From the NCBI RefSeq assembly GCF_038150125.1, contig NZ_JBBVMF010000012.1:1-64000 (forward strand): a stretch of 64,000 nucleotides of DNA. The letters run 5' to 3'. The position numbers and the translations under genes were made by a program. The notes under the pieces are model-generated. The model made no database searches. It was not told where the DNA came from and saw only the letters and a program-made list of their open reading frames with translations. This DNA is from SW132 sp038150125. GTDB taxonomy: Bacteria > Bacteroidota > Rhodothermia > Balneolales > Balneolaceae. Of the stretch, positions 1 through 8,925 are shown in pieces (positions within the stretch are counted from its first letter, which is position 1; each line of letters opens with the position of its first letter).

Positions 1-17
1 AGTAGGTCGCCGCCTCA
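1..17 (+). rRNA. rrf: 5S ribosomal RNA, 3' end only
   Basis: The first bases (AGTAGGTCGCCGCC) match the conserved closing segment of bacterial 5S rRNA, where GAGAGTAGG is followed by the 3' strand of the terminal helix. The rest of the gene lies left of the window. A strong terminator follows at once, as expected at the end of an rRNA operon. The fragment is short, so the call rests on the motif plus the terminator. Confidence 0.6.
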
Positions 18-27
18 TCGTTTTTCC

Positions 28-65
28 AAAGCCCCTCGTCGCTCCGCGACAGGGGCTTTTTTTTT
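28..65 (+). terminator. Rho-independent terminator of the rRNA operon
   Basis: A nearly perfect hairpin pairs AAAGCCCCT with AGGGGCTTT, continues through GTCGC/GCGAC around a TCC loop with one bulged C, and is followed by a run of nine T. It sits between the 5S end and the next gene. Confidence 0.85.
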
Positions 66-155
66 GTTAAAAATGCATTTCAAGGACACGTTTTCTATAT
101 TTAAATAGTTATACAGTACTAAAAACTACTCAAAAGTATAAAAACGAGCATTATT

Positions 156-1679
156 GTGGAAATAGACGTAATTCAACCCGCTTCAGTAAAAAAAAACATC
201 TCACTTTTTATTTCTGACTATAAAGAAAAGTTATCCGAACTTTTCACTGAAAGAAATAATGAAAATGAACTTGCAAGTACCCGAGGAATCCCACCTTATG
301 TAATGCGTCAGGTTCTGGATTGTAAACCTCTATCTGCTTTTATTCCTTCTGAATACGGAGGAAGAGGCGCAATTACTTCTGAAGCTCTTCAAATGCTGGA
401 AACGACTTCCTACCAGTCCTTACCATTATCCTTGATGATGGGTATAAATGGGGCCTTGTTTCTGCAACCTCTGGCAAATTATGGCCATCATGAGGCTCAG
501 GGAACCGTTTTCAAAAAATTTATCGAAGATAATAACATGGGAGGGCTTATGATCACTGAACCCGAGTATGGATCAGATGCACTCCGTATGCAGACTGGCT
601 TTACTCATGATGATCAAAGAGAAGAGTACAATATTGAAGGGTTGAAACATTGGGCAGGACTGACCGGCTGGGCTGATTATTGGTTAATAACTGCTAGAGG
701 AGTTGATAAAGATGGTAACCTAAGCAGAGACATTGCCTTTTTTGTACATGATACGGCCCAAGGCGGAATAGAAGTCCAGGAATATTATAAAAATCTGGGC
801 CTCTTAATGCTTCCCTATGGTAAAAATAAATTGGATATTACTGTACCTGAAGAGTATAGACTGCAACCAAATTCTACAGGTGTCAAAATGATGCTTGATA
901 TACTACACCGTAGCAGACTACAATTTCCGGGTATGAGTACGGGATTTCTTCATCGTATGATGGATGAAGCAATAGACCATTGTAAAGACAGAGTTGTAGG
1001 CGGTATGAGCCTTTTTAATTATGATCAGGTTAAAGAGCGTCTTGCAAATCTGCAATCATACTTTACGGCAAGCTCTGCGATGAGCTACTTTACATCTACA
1101 AATGTTCCACTTAAAAAGGACACATCAAAAATGGATCTTGCAGCAAACTCAATTAAGAGTGTTGCAACTGACTACATGCATGAAGCATCTCAATCTTTGA
1201 TGCAGCTTGTAGGAGCTAAGGGGTACCGTGAAGACCACATTGCAGGTCGGTCTCTGGTCGATAGCCGTCCGTTTCAAATCTTTGAAGGATCGAATGATAT
1301 TCTTTATCAGCAGATCTCTGAGTCTGTACTGAAAGGTATGAAAAAGTCTAAAGTTCAGAATTTATATCAATATTTGAAAGAATATTCTCTGACCAGCCTG
1401 GCTGCAGATCATTTCAAAGAGCAGCTCAACTTCAGAATTGATCAAAAAATTGCACAGCGAAAAATGGTTCAGCTTGGGCGAGCTATCGGACGTATTGTAA
1501 CGATGAATATGACCATAAAATTGGGAGAAACCGGGTTCAACGGCGATCTTATCTCAAACAGCCTCAAAAGCTTAACAAATGAAATTGAGATGCTTGTCGC
1601 GCGATATAGCTCAGAACCACAACCGGATATTATTACAGATTATCACTCTGAAAGTAATTGGTCACAGTATCTTAAGTAA
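156..1679 (+). CDS. Acyl-CoA dehydrogenase family flavoprotein
   Basis: A 507-residue cytoplasmic protein of the acyl-CoA dehydrogenase fold, expected to introduce an alpha-beta double bond in a CoA thioester using FAD. The middle domain carries the family signature (MITEPEYGSDAL, about residue 132). The C-terminal helical domain has the LVGAKGY and FEGSNDILYQQ segments, where the latter is the usual FAD/tetramer contact loop. It is longer than the usual ~380 residues, with an N-terminal extension and about 100 extra residues after the FEGSND region, as in very-long-chain or DUF-extended members. The start is GTG with no clear Shine-Dalgarno. The sirtuin follows within about 20 bp, so the two may be cotranscribed. 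Substrate cannot be told from sequence. Confidence 0.85.
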   Translation: MEIDVIQPASVKKNISLFISDYKEKLSELFTERNNENELASTRGIPPYVMRQVLDCKPLSAFIPSEYGGRGAITSEALQMLETTSYQSLPLSLMMGINGALFLQPLANYGHHEAQGTVFKKFIEDNNMGGLMITEPEYGSDALRMQTGFTHDDQREEYNIEGLKHWAGLTGWADYWLITARGVDKDGNLSRDIAFFVHDTAQGGIEVQEYYKNLGLLMLPYGKNKLDITVPEEYRLQPNSTGVKMMLDILHRSRLQFPGMSTGFLHRMMDEAIDHCKDRVVGGMSLFNYDQVKERLANLQSYFTASSAMSYFTSTNVPLKKDTSKMDLAANSIKSVATDYMHEASQSLMQLVGAKGYREDHIAGRSLVDSRPFQIFEGSNDILYQQISESVLKGMKKSKVQNLYQYLKEYSLTSLAADHFKEQLNFRIDQKIAQRKMVQLGRAIGRIVTMNMTIKLGETGFNGDLISNSLKSLTNEIEMLVARYSSEPQPDIITDYHSESNWSQYLK

Positions 1680-1695
1680 ATAGTATTATAGAAAT

Positions 1696-2412
1696 ATTAT
1701 TTCTCCAAAAAAAAAATCACTTGTCGTTCTATCTGGTGCAGGCATGAGTGCTGACAGTGGCCTGTCAACCTTCAGAGACTCCGGCGGCCTTTGGGAAGGC
1801 CATGATATTGAAGATGTAGCAACCGTTCGCGGATGGAAAAAAGATCCTGAACGTGTCCTTGATTTCTATAACAAACGACGAAAACAATCGGGTGAGGCTA
1901 CACCAAATAAGGGTCATAAAGCACTGGCTGAATTGGAGGATTATTTTGATGTTTCCATAATTACCCAAAACGTTGATGATCTTCACGAAAGAGCAGGGTC
2001 TTCACAAGTGCTACATTTGCACGGTAAACTTAGCGAGGCAAGAAGCAGCCGTGACCCGGATCAAGTTATAGATATAGGGAGTGATCCGATAGATGTTGGA
2101 GATAAAGCAGAAGATGGAAGTCAACTGAGACCCAACGTGGTATGGTTCGGAGAGGCAGTACCAAATATTGAACCCGCATCTGCGATGGTTTCGCAGGCAG
2201 ATTTGATGGCAGTTATTGGTACATCTCTGGTAGTTTATCCCGCTGCTGGTCTGATTGATTTTGCAAAACCGGAAATTCCTAAGTTTATAGTAGATCCTTC
2301 GCAACCACAGATTCAGCTTGGTGATAAATGGACCTACATTCCGAAGCCTGCTAAGACCGGCGTTCCTGAATTGAAAAAGATATTAATTTCTAAATTTAGT
2401 AAAGACGATTGA
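1696..2412 (+). CDS. cobB: Sir2-family NAD-dependent protein deacylase (zinc-less), non-canonical start
   Basis: Sirtuin expected to remove acyl groups from protein lysines using NAD. From the first ATG (1744) the product begins MSADSGLSTFRDSGGLW, but the codons before it encode KKKSLVVLSGAG, the glycine-rich NAD-binding strand every sirtuin needs. No ATG, GTG or TTG lies in frame between the stop at 1681 and 1744, so initiation probably uses one of two ATT codons (1696 or 1699), or the run of ten A at 1707-1716 hides a frameshift. The catalytic TQNVDDLHERAG and LHLHGKL motifs are present (His of HLHG as base). The four cysteines of the usual zinc module are absent, the linker being ARSSRDPDQ. 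It follows the dehydrogenase closely, and the next gene starts 1 bp after its stop. Confidence 0.85.
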   Translation: MISPKKKSLVVLSGAGMSADSGLSTFRDSGGLWEGHDIEDVATVRGWKKDPERVLDFYNKRRKQSGEATPNKGHKALAELEDYFDVSIITQNVDDLHERAGSSQVLHLHGKLSEARSSRDPDQVIDIGSDPIDVGDKAEDGSQLRPNVVWFGEAVPNIEPASAMVSQADLMAVIGTSLVVYPAAGLIDFAKPEIPKFIVDPSQPQIQLGDKWTYIPKPAKTGVPELKKILISKFSKDD

Positions 2413-2413
2413 C

Positions 2414-3304
2414 ATGAAGAAAGCAACAAATGAAGAGAAAGAAGCATTAGAGAAATATTTGCTTCAATTCTTAAATATTGAAAAGCAGTTCCCACTTCTT
2501 CCAGGAATCTCAAATACAGAGGCAGTTGCTAATTTATTTGGGCTGGAAGAGTCTGAACTTATAAAGCTGAGGGATACGTTTAAACAAAATGCTAAGGAAG
2601 CTGCATTAGAACTTTTGAAAGACGATGATGTTACTGACTGGCTGGATCAACTCCCTTTTAAGCCTGATGATACGATTATTGCCATTGGTGATTCATCTAC
2701 AGATGACCTGCAGAGCTGGTTTCAAATTTTAAGAGAAATATTAAATATATACGTACCAGAAGCTGATTTTACATTTATAAACGCAGGGCATACAAATGAC
2801 ACCAGCACGGAGGCATTACGAAGACTTCACAGAGATGTGCTGAGTTATGAACCTGATTGGGTAATTGTTTCATTGGGGATGTTCGATGTCATGCGGTTGT
2901 CGATAGCCCCAAAACGAACACTCCTGCCCTTATCTGAAACTTGGGAAAATCTGTCAACGATTGAGGATGCAATTCGTGAGGTCACTGATAACCCGGTAAT
3001 CTGGATTACACCGCCACCTGTAATTCCGGGCCTGCTTGACAAAATGGAGCTTTTCGATTTTGATATTTCTGATGAAGACCTTGCACAAGTTCGTCAAATC
3101 ATAGCGGGTAAAACGGGGTATATTGTAGATCCGACAGGCAAGCGGATGGGAAATCCACCGGAGGCATGGTACTACCTGAGTGATGGAATCAACCCATCCT
3201 TATCTGGACAAGTCAACACAACAAAAGCCATTTTGTACACATTGGCGACAACGAATGAGGAAAAAAAAGGGTCACAGATGGGCAGTGCCGAGTCACTTGA
3301 ATAG
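2414..3304 (+). CDS. SGNH/GDSL-fold hydrolase-like protein
   Basis: A 296-residue protein without signal peptide. After an N-terminal helical region (1-80) it shows the SGNH fold: block I IAIGDSSTDD with the expected nucleophile at about Ser94, a block with NAGHTNDT, and VSLGMFDVMRL in the position of the block III GxND region. The C-terminal block reads DGINPSLSGQ, where the family normally has DGxHP, so the catalytic histidine appears replaced by asparagine. It may therefore be a divergent or inactive esterase. Its start lies 1 bp after the sirtuin stop, which indicates translational coupling. Substrate unknown. Confidence 0.65.
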   Translation: MKKATNEEKEALEKYLLQFLNIEKQFPLLPGISNTEAVANLFGLEESELIKLRDTFKQNAKEAALELLKDDDVTDWLDQLPFKPDDTIIAIGDSSTDDLQSWFQILREILNIYVPEADFTFINAGHTNDTSTEALRRLHRDVLSYEPDWVIVSLGMFDVMRLSIAPKRTLLPLSETWENLSTIEDAIREVTDNPVIWITPPPVIPGLLDKMELFDFDISDEDLAQVRQIIAGKTGYIVDPTGKRMGNPPEAWYYLSDGINPSLSGQVNTTKAILYTLATTNEEKKGSQMGSAESLE

Positions 3305-3392
3305 GTGTTGGACAGTATAAAGAAATATTTATGAATTTGTTTCGGAGTTTTGGCAGGAGCAAGTTTGATTGATGTTTGGCCTGAATTCCTAA

Positions 3393-3878
3393 TCAGAAAT
3401 AGTATCGGATTCCTACGCCACCATTGCCGGCAAATTCTATGTCCGGGCTTATATCTATGATAGGGACAGCTTCAACGAATAGATCAAATGGCGCATTTTC
3501 GAATACGTAATTTAACCCCAAGGGCACTCTAATACCCGCAGTAGCATTACTTGAAAAGATAATCCGGGCGCCAACTCCGAAGTAAAATGCAAGATTTTCG
3601 TTGTCGTTGAACCAGTTATGGTGAAGATAATCGGCATGAAGATGAACGGCTTCGTTCCTGTCTGAAAGTGACCAGGCAGCTCCAATGTCGAATGCTGAAC
3701 GGCTATCAAACCAAGACTTGACCGTTACACCAGTAGGCTCACCAAACATTAATCCAAGTCCAAAATTGTGGGTACCGTTATTATTGGCCTGTGCATGTGC
3801 TGTATCTGCAAAGCCGACGGTTGCCAACAATATTGCAAGCGCTATTTCTGCAAAAATTTTTTCCGACTTGCTTTTCAT
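3393..3878 (-). CDS. Secreted outer-membrane beta-barrel-like protein
   Basis: I place the start at the internal ATG that gives MKSKSEKIFAEIALAIL, a clean signal peptide cleaved after AHAQ. An upstream ATG at 3971 would add 31 residues lacking signal character. The mature ~130 residues alternate polar and apolar residues in short strands (FGLGLMFGEPTGVTVK, LHADYLHHNWF, FYFGVGARI) and end in an aromatic residue (GGVGIRYYF), the pattern of small outer-membrane barrels. The C-terminal phenylalanine fits BAM recognition. No enzyme motif is seen. It is followed upstream on the same strand by another exported protein. Confidence 0.65.
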   Translation of the reverse strand: MKSKSEKIFAEIALAILLATVGFADTAHAQANNNGTHNFGLGLMFGEPTGVTVKSWFDSRSAFDIGAAWSLSDRNEAVHLHADYLHHNWFNDNENLAFYFGVGARIIFSSNATAGIRVPLGLNYVFENAPFDLFVEAVPIIDISPDIEFAGNGGVGIRYYF

Positions 3879-3976
3879 AAAGTCTTGATTATTGGTTTTA
3901 AAATTTAGAAAACCCTTTCTGCTACAGAAGAATAATTTTACAGACGGATTTTTGTGCAGCAATGAAGTCAATGCTT

Positions 3977-4642
3977 TCAGAAATTACCGCCAATCGATAA
4001 TAATTTAACACCGGGATTTATTTTGTAACCCACAGATTTATTACCGGTTGAAAAGGTTTGATACAGCGCAGGTTCGCCAATGCCAATGTCCAATCTACCG
4101 GTTTCAAATTCTAGAACTGAGGAGCGGTTTAAGAAAGCGTTTGCGGTAAAATCGCTGTTGCGCTCTGACAGTAAAAAAGCATCGACCAGCCCGAGACCAA
4201 ATCCCGCCCAAACACCTGCGCTGCCTCCGTACTGAAGTCCGTCAACGATAGGTTTGTTTTGAATCAACATCACTGCTGTTCCTAGTACAGCGCCTCCTGC
4301 TGCACCGTACATTGTATCAAGCAGTATTATTATGGATGAGTTATTACCATCATTAAAAAGGCCGGAAATGTAGAATTGCTGTCCTTGGGGTAGAGTGGCG
4401 ATATCGTAAACAGCAATGCCTGCACCACCAAGAATACCGGCACCCAATCCGATTCGAAGGGGTGCGAAATCGTCACTATTTTGCAACCCCATCACACCAA
4501 CACCTAAGAATGTACCTGTAACAGCCCCATTGAGAACATTCCCACCCAGCAGATCAACTGTTTGTGCAGATGCCGTTTTTTGGAATGGAGATAATGAAAA
4601 TAGTAAAATACTGAATAGTATTGTTGTTACAGATATCTTCAT
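3977..4642 (-). CDS. Exported glycine-rich membrane protein, function unknown
   Basis: A 221-residue protein with a signal peptide (MKISVTTILFSILLFSLSP, cleavage near TASAQ) and then several glycine- and alanine-rich hydrophobic stretches (for example NGAVTGTFLGVGVMGL, GAAGGAVLGTAVMLI, GGSAGVWAGFGLGLVDA). These resemble the glycine-zipper segments of outer-membrane-associated proteins. The C-terminal third is more polar and may form strands. Not recognised beyond this. It is cotranscribed, by spacing, with the barrel-like gene 98 bp downstream. Confidence 0.6.
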   Translation of the reverse strand: MKISVTTILFSILLFSLSPFQKTASAQTVDLLGGNVLNGAVTGTFLGVGVMGLQNSDDFAPLRIGLGAGILGGAGIAVYDIATLPQGQQFYISGLFNDGNNSSIIILLDTMYGAAGGAVLGTAVMLIQNKPIVDGLQYGGSAGVWAGFGLGLVDAFLLSERNSDFTANAFLNRSSVLEFETGRLDIGIGEPALYQTFSTGNKSVGYKINPGVKLLSIGGNF

Positions 4643-4701
4643 AAAAGACTGATTTTTTAAATTTGTTAGGTGGTCTGTAATGTAAAAATTATTGGTTACG
4701 C

Positions 4702-5397
4702 TCAGGATGGATCCGCTAATGAAACCGGTAGTACTTTACCATTGTAAAATGTATGCCCATTTTCCAAAAAGTTACTAATATACCGGCCCATGTCTCCTGC
4801 TGTAACAGGTGCATCCATACCAGGGAATGCGGATTCAAGCATTTCAGTCTGAACGGCTCCCAGGCAAAGACAATTGCATTTAATTTGTTTATCCTGAAGT
4901 TCACCAGGTAAGCATTCTGAGAATATAGAGAGTGCTCCCTTTGCCACGCTATAGCCGGTTAAACCGGGAAATTTACTACTGCCCTGGAATCCTCCCATAC
5001 TACTGATGTTTAAAATATGGCTTCCCGGATTAAGATATGGCAAAAGGTCCCTGGTTAGGAAAACAGGAGCAAGCAAGTTTACATTCAGTTGTTGTTGCCA
5101 CTCATCATTCGTTAGTTCCCGGAATGGTTTGTTTATAAGAAGGCCTGCATTGTGAACGATTCCATCGAGAGTTAAACCCTTGTCGTTAAAATGTTGAACA
5201 AGTTCATTACGGTTCTGTTCCAAGGTGATATCTAAGGCGTTTGTATATATCTGTTCAGGATATAACCCCCGAAGCGACGATAGCTTGTCCTGGGATCTTG
5301 CGACTGCTGTAATCAGGTGATCGTTTTCAGCAAGATATTTGACAACTTCAAATCCGATGCCGCGACTGGCACCCGTAACTAAATAGTGATTGGCCAT
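4702..5397 (-). CDS. Short-chain dehydrogenase/reductase (SDR)
   Basis: A 231-residue classical SDR oxidoreductase using NAD(P)H. It has the N-terminal cofactor motif TGASRGIGFEV (about residues 7-17), the NAG motif (NAGLLI, ~95), the catalytic serine in NISSMGG (~137), and the YSVAK pair (Tyr ~154, Lys ~158). An arginine shortly after the first strand position (ARSQDK) suggests NADPH preference. Substrate not inferable. It is transcribed divergently from the aminotransferase gene, with a palindrome in the 188-bp gap. Confidence 0.85.
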   Translation of the reverse strand: MANHYLVTGASRGIGFEVVKYLAENDHLITAVARSQDKLSSLRGLYPEQIYTNALDITLEQNRNELVQHFNDKGLTLDGIVHNAGLLINKPFRELTNDEWQQQLNVNLLAPVFLTRDLLPYLNPGSHILNISSMGGFQGSSKFPGLTGYSVAKGALSIFSECLPGELQDKQIKCNCLCLGAVQTEMLESAFPGMDAPVTAGDMGRYISNFLENGHTFYNGKVLPVSLADPS

Positions 5398-5472
5398 ACT
5401 GACTATGTTTTGATTAAATTTAAATGTAAGAACAATATCATAATCATATCATTCAAATAATAAATTGCATTT

Positions 5473-5484
5473 GAAAGCGCTTTC
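5473..5484. promoter_or_regulatory. GAAAGCGCTTTC palindrome, LacI/cre-like operator
   Basis: A perfect 12-bp palindrome in the divergent promoter region between the SDR gene and the aminotransferase gene. With its flanking T it matches the LacI-family operator pattern TGAAAGCGCTTTCA in all but the last base. No LacI-family regulator is encoded nearby. Binding is inferred from resemblance only. Confidence 0.35.
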
Positions 5485-5585
5485 TTTGTTTCTTCCCTGT
5501 GATTTAGTGATTTTTGAAAAGAATTAAAAATGCAGCTTCATTATAAAATGCGTTAAATGAAACTGGAAAAAGAGTGTGACTTATT

Positions 5586-6680
5586 TTGATTGAAATACCG
5601 AAACGAATTCGGAATTTGACACCCTATGTGGCCGGTAAAACAATTGCAGAAGTAAAAAGAAGGTATAATGTAGATACCATATCCAAACTTGCATCCAACG
5701 AAAACAGGCTCGGATGCAGCCCAAACGTGCATCAGTCTGTTGTAAAAGCACTGGAGGAGATTCAGGATTATCCAGACCCGCTTGCCTATGAGTTACGATT
5801 AGAACTGGCCAAACGAAATGGCGTAAATGAGAGCGAAATTATTGTCGCTGCAGGCTCGGAAAGTATTCTCTCAATATTATGCCGATCGCTTTTGAGCAAG
5901 TCAAATAATATAGTAACAGCTGATGCTACATTTGTTGGAATTTATGTGCAGGGAGGCGTAATGGGAGCCGAAATAAAAAAAGTCCCTGTTACATCTGGAT
6001 ATGAATTTGATACGGAAGCCATGCTGGAGGCGGTTGATCATAATACAAAGATGATTTATATCGCAAATCCTAACAATCCTTCAGGTACGTATATAGGGAA
6101 GGATGAGTACGCATCGTTTATAGACCGTGTGCCCGATCACGTGTTGGTTGTTGCTGATGAAGCATACTTTGAATATGCAAGGCATGTAGAGAATTACCCG
6201 CATGCACTGAATTACAGAAGAGAAAATGTGATTGTAACCCGAACCTTTTCAAAAGGCTATGGGCTTGCCGGGTTCAGAATCGGCTATGCCATTGCACATA
6301 ATGACTTGATTAGCCAGTTGTTGAAATGTAAGCTTACCTTTGAACCCACAACACTGGCCCAGGCTGCTGCTTTGGCAGCGGTAAGAGACGATGAGTTTTT
6401 AGAAAAAAGTGTTTCATTAGTTGCGAAAGAGCGGGAAAAACTTAGGTTATTTTTTGATGATAACGGTGTTGAGTATGTACCTTCAATCTCAAATTCTGTT
6501 ATGATGGTGTGCAACTCCGAGAAAAAAGCAGGGCAAATTACACAGGCTATGCTTGAAAAAGGAGTTATCCTACGACAGTTAAATGCATTTGGGCTCCCTC
6601 ATTGTGTACGAATCACTATCGGAACGGAGCAAGAAATGAATCACTTCAAAAAAAGTTTTGTAGCGATTCGGAATAGTTAG
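5586..6680 (+). CDS. hisC: Histidinol-phosphate aminotransferase (HisC-like), PLP-dependent
   Basis: A 364-residue class-I/II aminotransferase of the HisC type, converting imidazole-acetol phosphate and glutamate to histidinol phosphate, or acting on aromatic 2-oxo acids. It has the SNENRLG substrate loop (~37), IANPNNPSGT (~159), VVADEAYFEY (~188), the PLP lysine in FSKGYGLAG (Lys223), and the phosphate-binding arginine in GFRIGY. The start is TTG at 5586, chosen because it gives the normal HisC N-terminus (residues PYVAGK). It is not next to the hisF-hisE pair at 19.5 kb. Instead it lies 17 bp upstream of a 2-oxoacid dehydrogenase E1, so an amino-acid catabolic role is possible. Confidence 0.8.
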   Translation: MIEIPKRIRNLTPYVAGKTIAEVKRRYNVDTISKLASNENRLGCSPNVHQSVVKALEEIQDYPDPLAYELRLELAKRNGVNESEIIVAAGSESILSILCRSLLSKSNNIVTADATFVGIYVQGGVMGAEIKKVPVTSGYEFDTEAMLEAVDHNTKMIYIANPNNPSGTYIGKDEYASFIDRVPDHVLVVADEAYFEYARHVENYPHALNYRRENVIVTRTFSKGYGLAGFRIGYAIAHNDLISQLLKCKLTFEPTTLAQAAALAAVRDDEFLEKSVSLVAKEREKLRLFFDDNGVEYVPSISNSVMMVCNSEKKAGQITQAMLEKGVILRQLNAFGLPHCVRITIGTEQEMNHFKKSFVAIRNS

Positions 6681-6697
6681 TCAGATTTTTAATTTCT

Positions 6698-8785
6698 ATG
6701 GCATCAAAAACAAATAATTTACCGGCGAATAAGATTGACTGGAAAGAGGTATCGAGATTGATGCTGCTTTCCCGGGCATTAGATGATAAAGAAGAAAATG
6801 AGCTGGTTCCCGATAAAAAAGTACTGTACCAATTTTCGGCCAGAGGCCATGAACTCGCTCAAATTATATTGGGTCAGTATTTAACTCAATCCAGAGATTC
6901 GGCCAGTGCTTACTACCGCTCCCGGCCGCTGATGCTTACACTGGGCCTTGCACTCGAAGATGCGATGGCAGCTCCAATGGGAAAAAGTGGTAGTTACAGC
7001 GATGGGCGGGATATTGGCGTGGTATGTAATCTTCCCGGTAACGGAGGCCCAACTGTGCTTCCTATGGCGGGAGATGTAGGCTCGCAGTACACGCCGGCAA
7101 TAGGCTGGGCTCAAGGGATTGAGTATCACAGGAAAACACTGGGTAATGAAGAGTATGCAGGCGCCATTTCTGTAATATTAGGCGGCGACGGATCGGTAGC
7201 CACAAATGGATTTTGGTCGGCTATTACCATGGCAACGACACTGCATTTGCCGGTTCTATTTTTTATTGAAGATAACGGGTTTGGAATATCTGTGGGAAGT
7301 GAACTTCAGACGCCAGGAGCTAACATTGCGAATAATCTTCGATCGTTTAAGAACCTTCGCATTTTTGATGGTGATGGCACTACTCCCAATGATGCCGCAG
7401 AACTCATAGAAACGTCCGTATCGTATGTGCGCGATCGCAAAGGCCCTGCTTTAATAAGGTTGACGGTTCCGCGATTAAACGGGCACTCTTACCAGGATAA
7501 TCAGTCATATAAAGATGATGAACTTATCAAAAAAGAGCAGAAGAACGATCCGCTCAAAAAGCTGAAATCGTTTGTTGTACCCAAAATTTTGTCGAAAGAG
7601 GAGTGGGAGAAACTTGAGCAAGAAACTAAATCAGAAGTAGATAGAAACGCCGAAAAGGCCTGGGACCGTGAAGAACCGTCTACTGACAAAGTGACCCGAT
7701 TCGTAAAGTCAGACGGTGTAAACGGAGAGTCAGAAACTCTTCAGAAAGTTGGCGGGCTTCGGGTTGATGGATACCAACGGCCTGATGAGTCAGAAAAGAC
7801 GGCGCCTGAGAAACAGAGAATAAATATTGTTGAGGCGGTTCGACGCACTTTGGATGTTGAGCTTCATCAAAATGACAGGGTGATTGTCTTTGGTGAAGAT
7901 GTGGGAGAGAAAGGGGGCGTGCATGCAGCTACAATGGGTCTTCAAAACACGCATGGAGATGAGCGAGTATTTGATACAAGCCTTTCTGAAGAGGGGATTA
8001 TTGGCCGCGCCGTTGGCCTGGCATATTCCGGTTTGATGCCTGTTGCTGAAATTCAGTTCCGGAAATACGCCGATCCTGCAACCGAACAGCTCAAGAATTG
8101 CGGAACTATACGCTGGCGGACAGCAAACAAATTCGCGGCTCCAATGGTCGTTCGGATGCCTGGTGGTTTTGCAAAATGCGGCGACCCGTGGCACAGCGAA
8201 TCGAACGAAGTATTCTTTTCCCGTATGATAGGCTGGAGTGTGGCTTATCCCTCTAATGCTGAGGACGCTGTTGGATTACTGCGTTCAGCTATGAGGGGAA
8301 ACGACCCGGTCATTTTCTTTGAGCACAGGAATCTACTGGATTCAAAAGCAGCACGAAAACCGTACCCGGGAGATCAGTATATTGTTTCGTTTGGGAAAGC
8401 ATCACACCTGAAAAAAGGGGACGACTTGACCGTAATAACCTGGGGGGCCATGTGTGAGCGATGCATAGAGGCAGCGGATAACGGAGGATTTTCGGCTGAT
8501 ATTATAGATTTGCGGACTTTGTCTCCCTGGGATAAAGAAGCGGTTTTTGAATCGGTGAAAAAGACGAATCGTTGCCTGATTGTGCATGAAGATACACAAA
8601 CGGCGGGTTTTGGAGCTGAAATATCATCTCAAATCACGGAAGAGTTATTTAAATATCTTGATGCACCGGTTCACAGGCATACAATGCCCGATATACCGAT
8701 GCCCTACAATGTTGGCCTGATGAATTCAGTACTTCCTGATTCAGATTCAATAGAAAAATTGATGAATGATCTAATTAAGTTTTAA
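6698..8785 (+). CDS. 2-oxoacid dehydrogenase E1 component, fused alpha and beta subunits
   Basis: A 695-residue thiamine-diphosphate enzyme. Residues 1-~330 are the E1-alpha half with the ThDP motif GGDGSVATNGFW (~162) ending in the asparagine of IEDNGFG (~193). A charged linker (~280-360) follows. Residues ~370-695 are the E1-beta half, starting with NIVEAVRRTLD and containing FGEDVGEKGG, DTSLSEEGIIG and the phosphate-loop PGGFAKCGDPWHS. It decarboxylates a 2-oxo acid and passes the acyl group to an E2 lipoyl protein, which is not encoded here. The fused form resembles branched-chain 2-oxoacid (2-oxoisovalerate) dehydrogenases of Bacteroidota, though pyruvate cannot be excluded. It probably shares a transcript with the aminotransferase. 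Confidence 0.85.
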   Translation: MASKTNNLPANKIDWKEVSRLMLLSRALDDKEENELVPDKKVLYQFSARGHELAQIILGQYLTQSRDSASAYYRSRPLMLTLGLALEDAMAAPMGKSGSYSDGRDIGVVCNLPGNGGPTVLPMAGDVGSQYTPAIGWAQGIEYHRKTLGNEEYAGAISVILGGDGSVATNGFWSAITMATTLHLPVLFFIEDNGFGISVGSELQTPGANIANNLRSFKNLRIFDGDGTTPNDAAELIETSVSYVRDRKGPALIRLTVPRLNGHSYQDNQSYKDDELIKKEQKNDPLKKLKSFVVPKILSKEEWEKLEQETKSEVDRNAEKAWDREEPSTDKVTRFVKSDGVNGESETLQKVGGLRVDGYQRPDESEKTAPEKQRINIVEAVRRTLDVELHQNDRVIVFGEDVGEKGGVHAATMGLQNTHGDERVFDTSLSEEGIIGRAVGLAYSGLMPVAEIQFRKYADPATEQLKNCGTIRWRTANKFAAPMVVRMPGGFAKCGDPWHSESNEVFFSRMIGWSVAYPSNAEDAVGLLRSAMRGNDPVIFFEHRNLLDSKAARKPYPGDQYIVSFGKASHLKKGDDLTVITWGAMCERCIEAADNGGFSADIIDLRTLSPWDKEAVFESVKKTNRCLIVHEDTQTAGFGAEISSQITEELFKYLDAPVHRHTMPDIPMPYNVGLMNSVLPDSDSIEKLMNDLIKF

Positions 8786-8925
8786 ACTAATTATTCAAAA
8801 ATAGTATTAATTTCTGCGTATTTTAGGATCATAACTAAGAAATTTATTTATTGAATTTTAGATATTCCGGTCGATAACTACGTTGACTTAATGCTCTGAT
8901 TGGTTTTAACTATTCCCTGTTTTAC

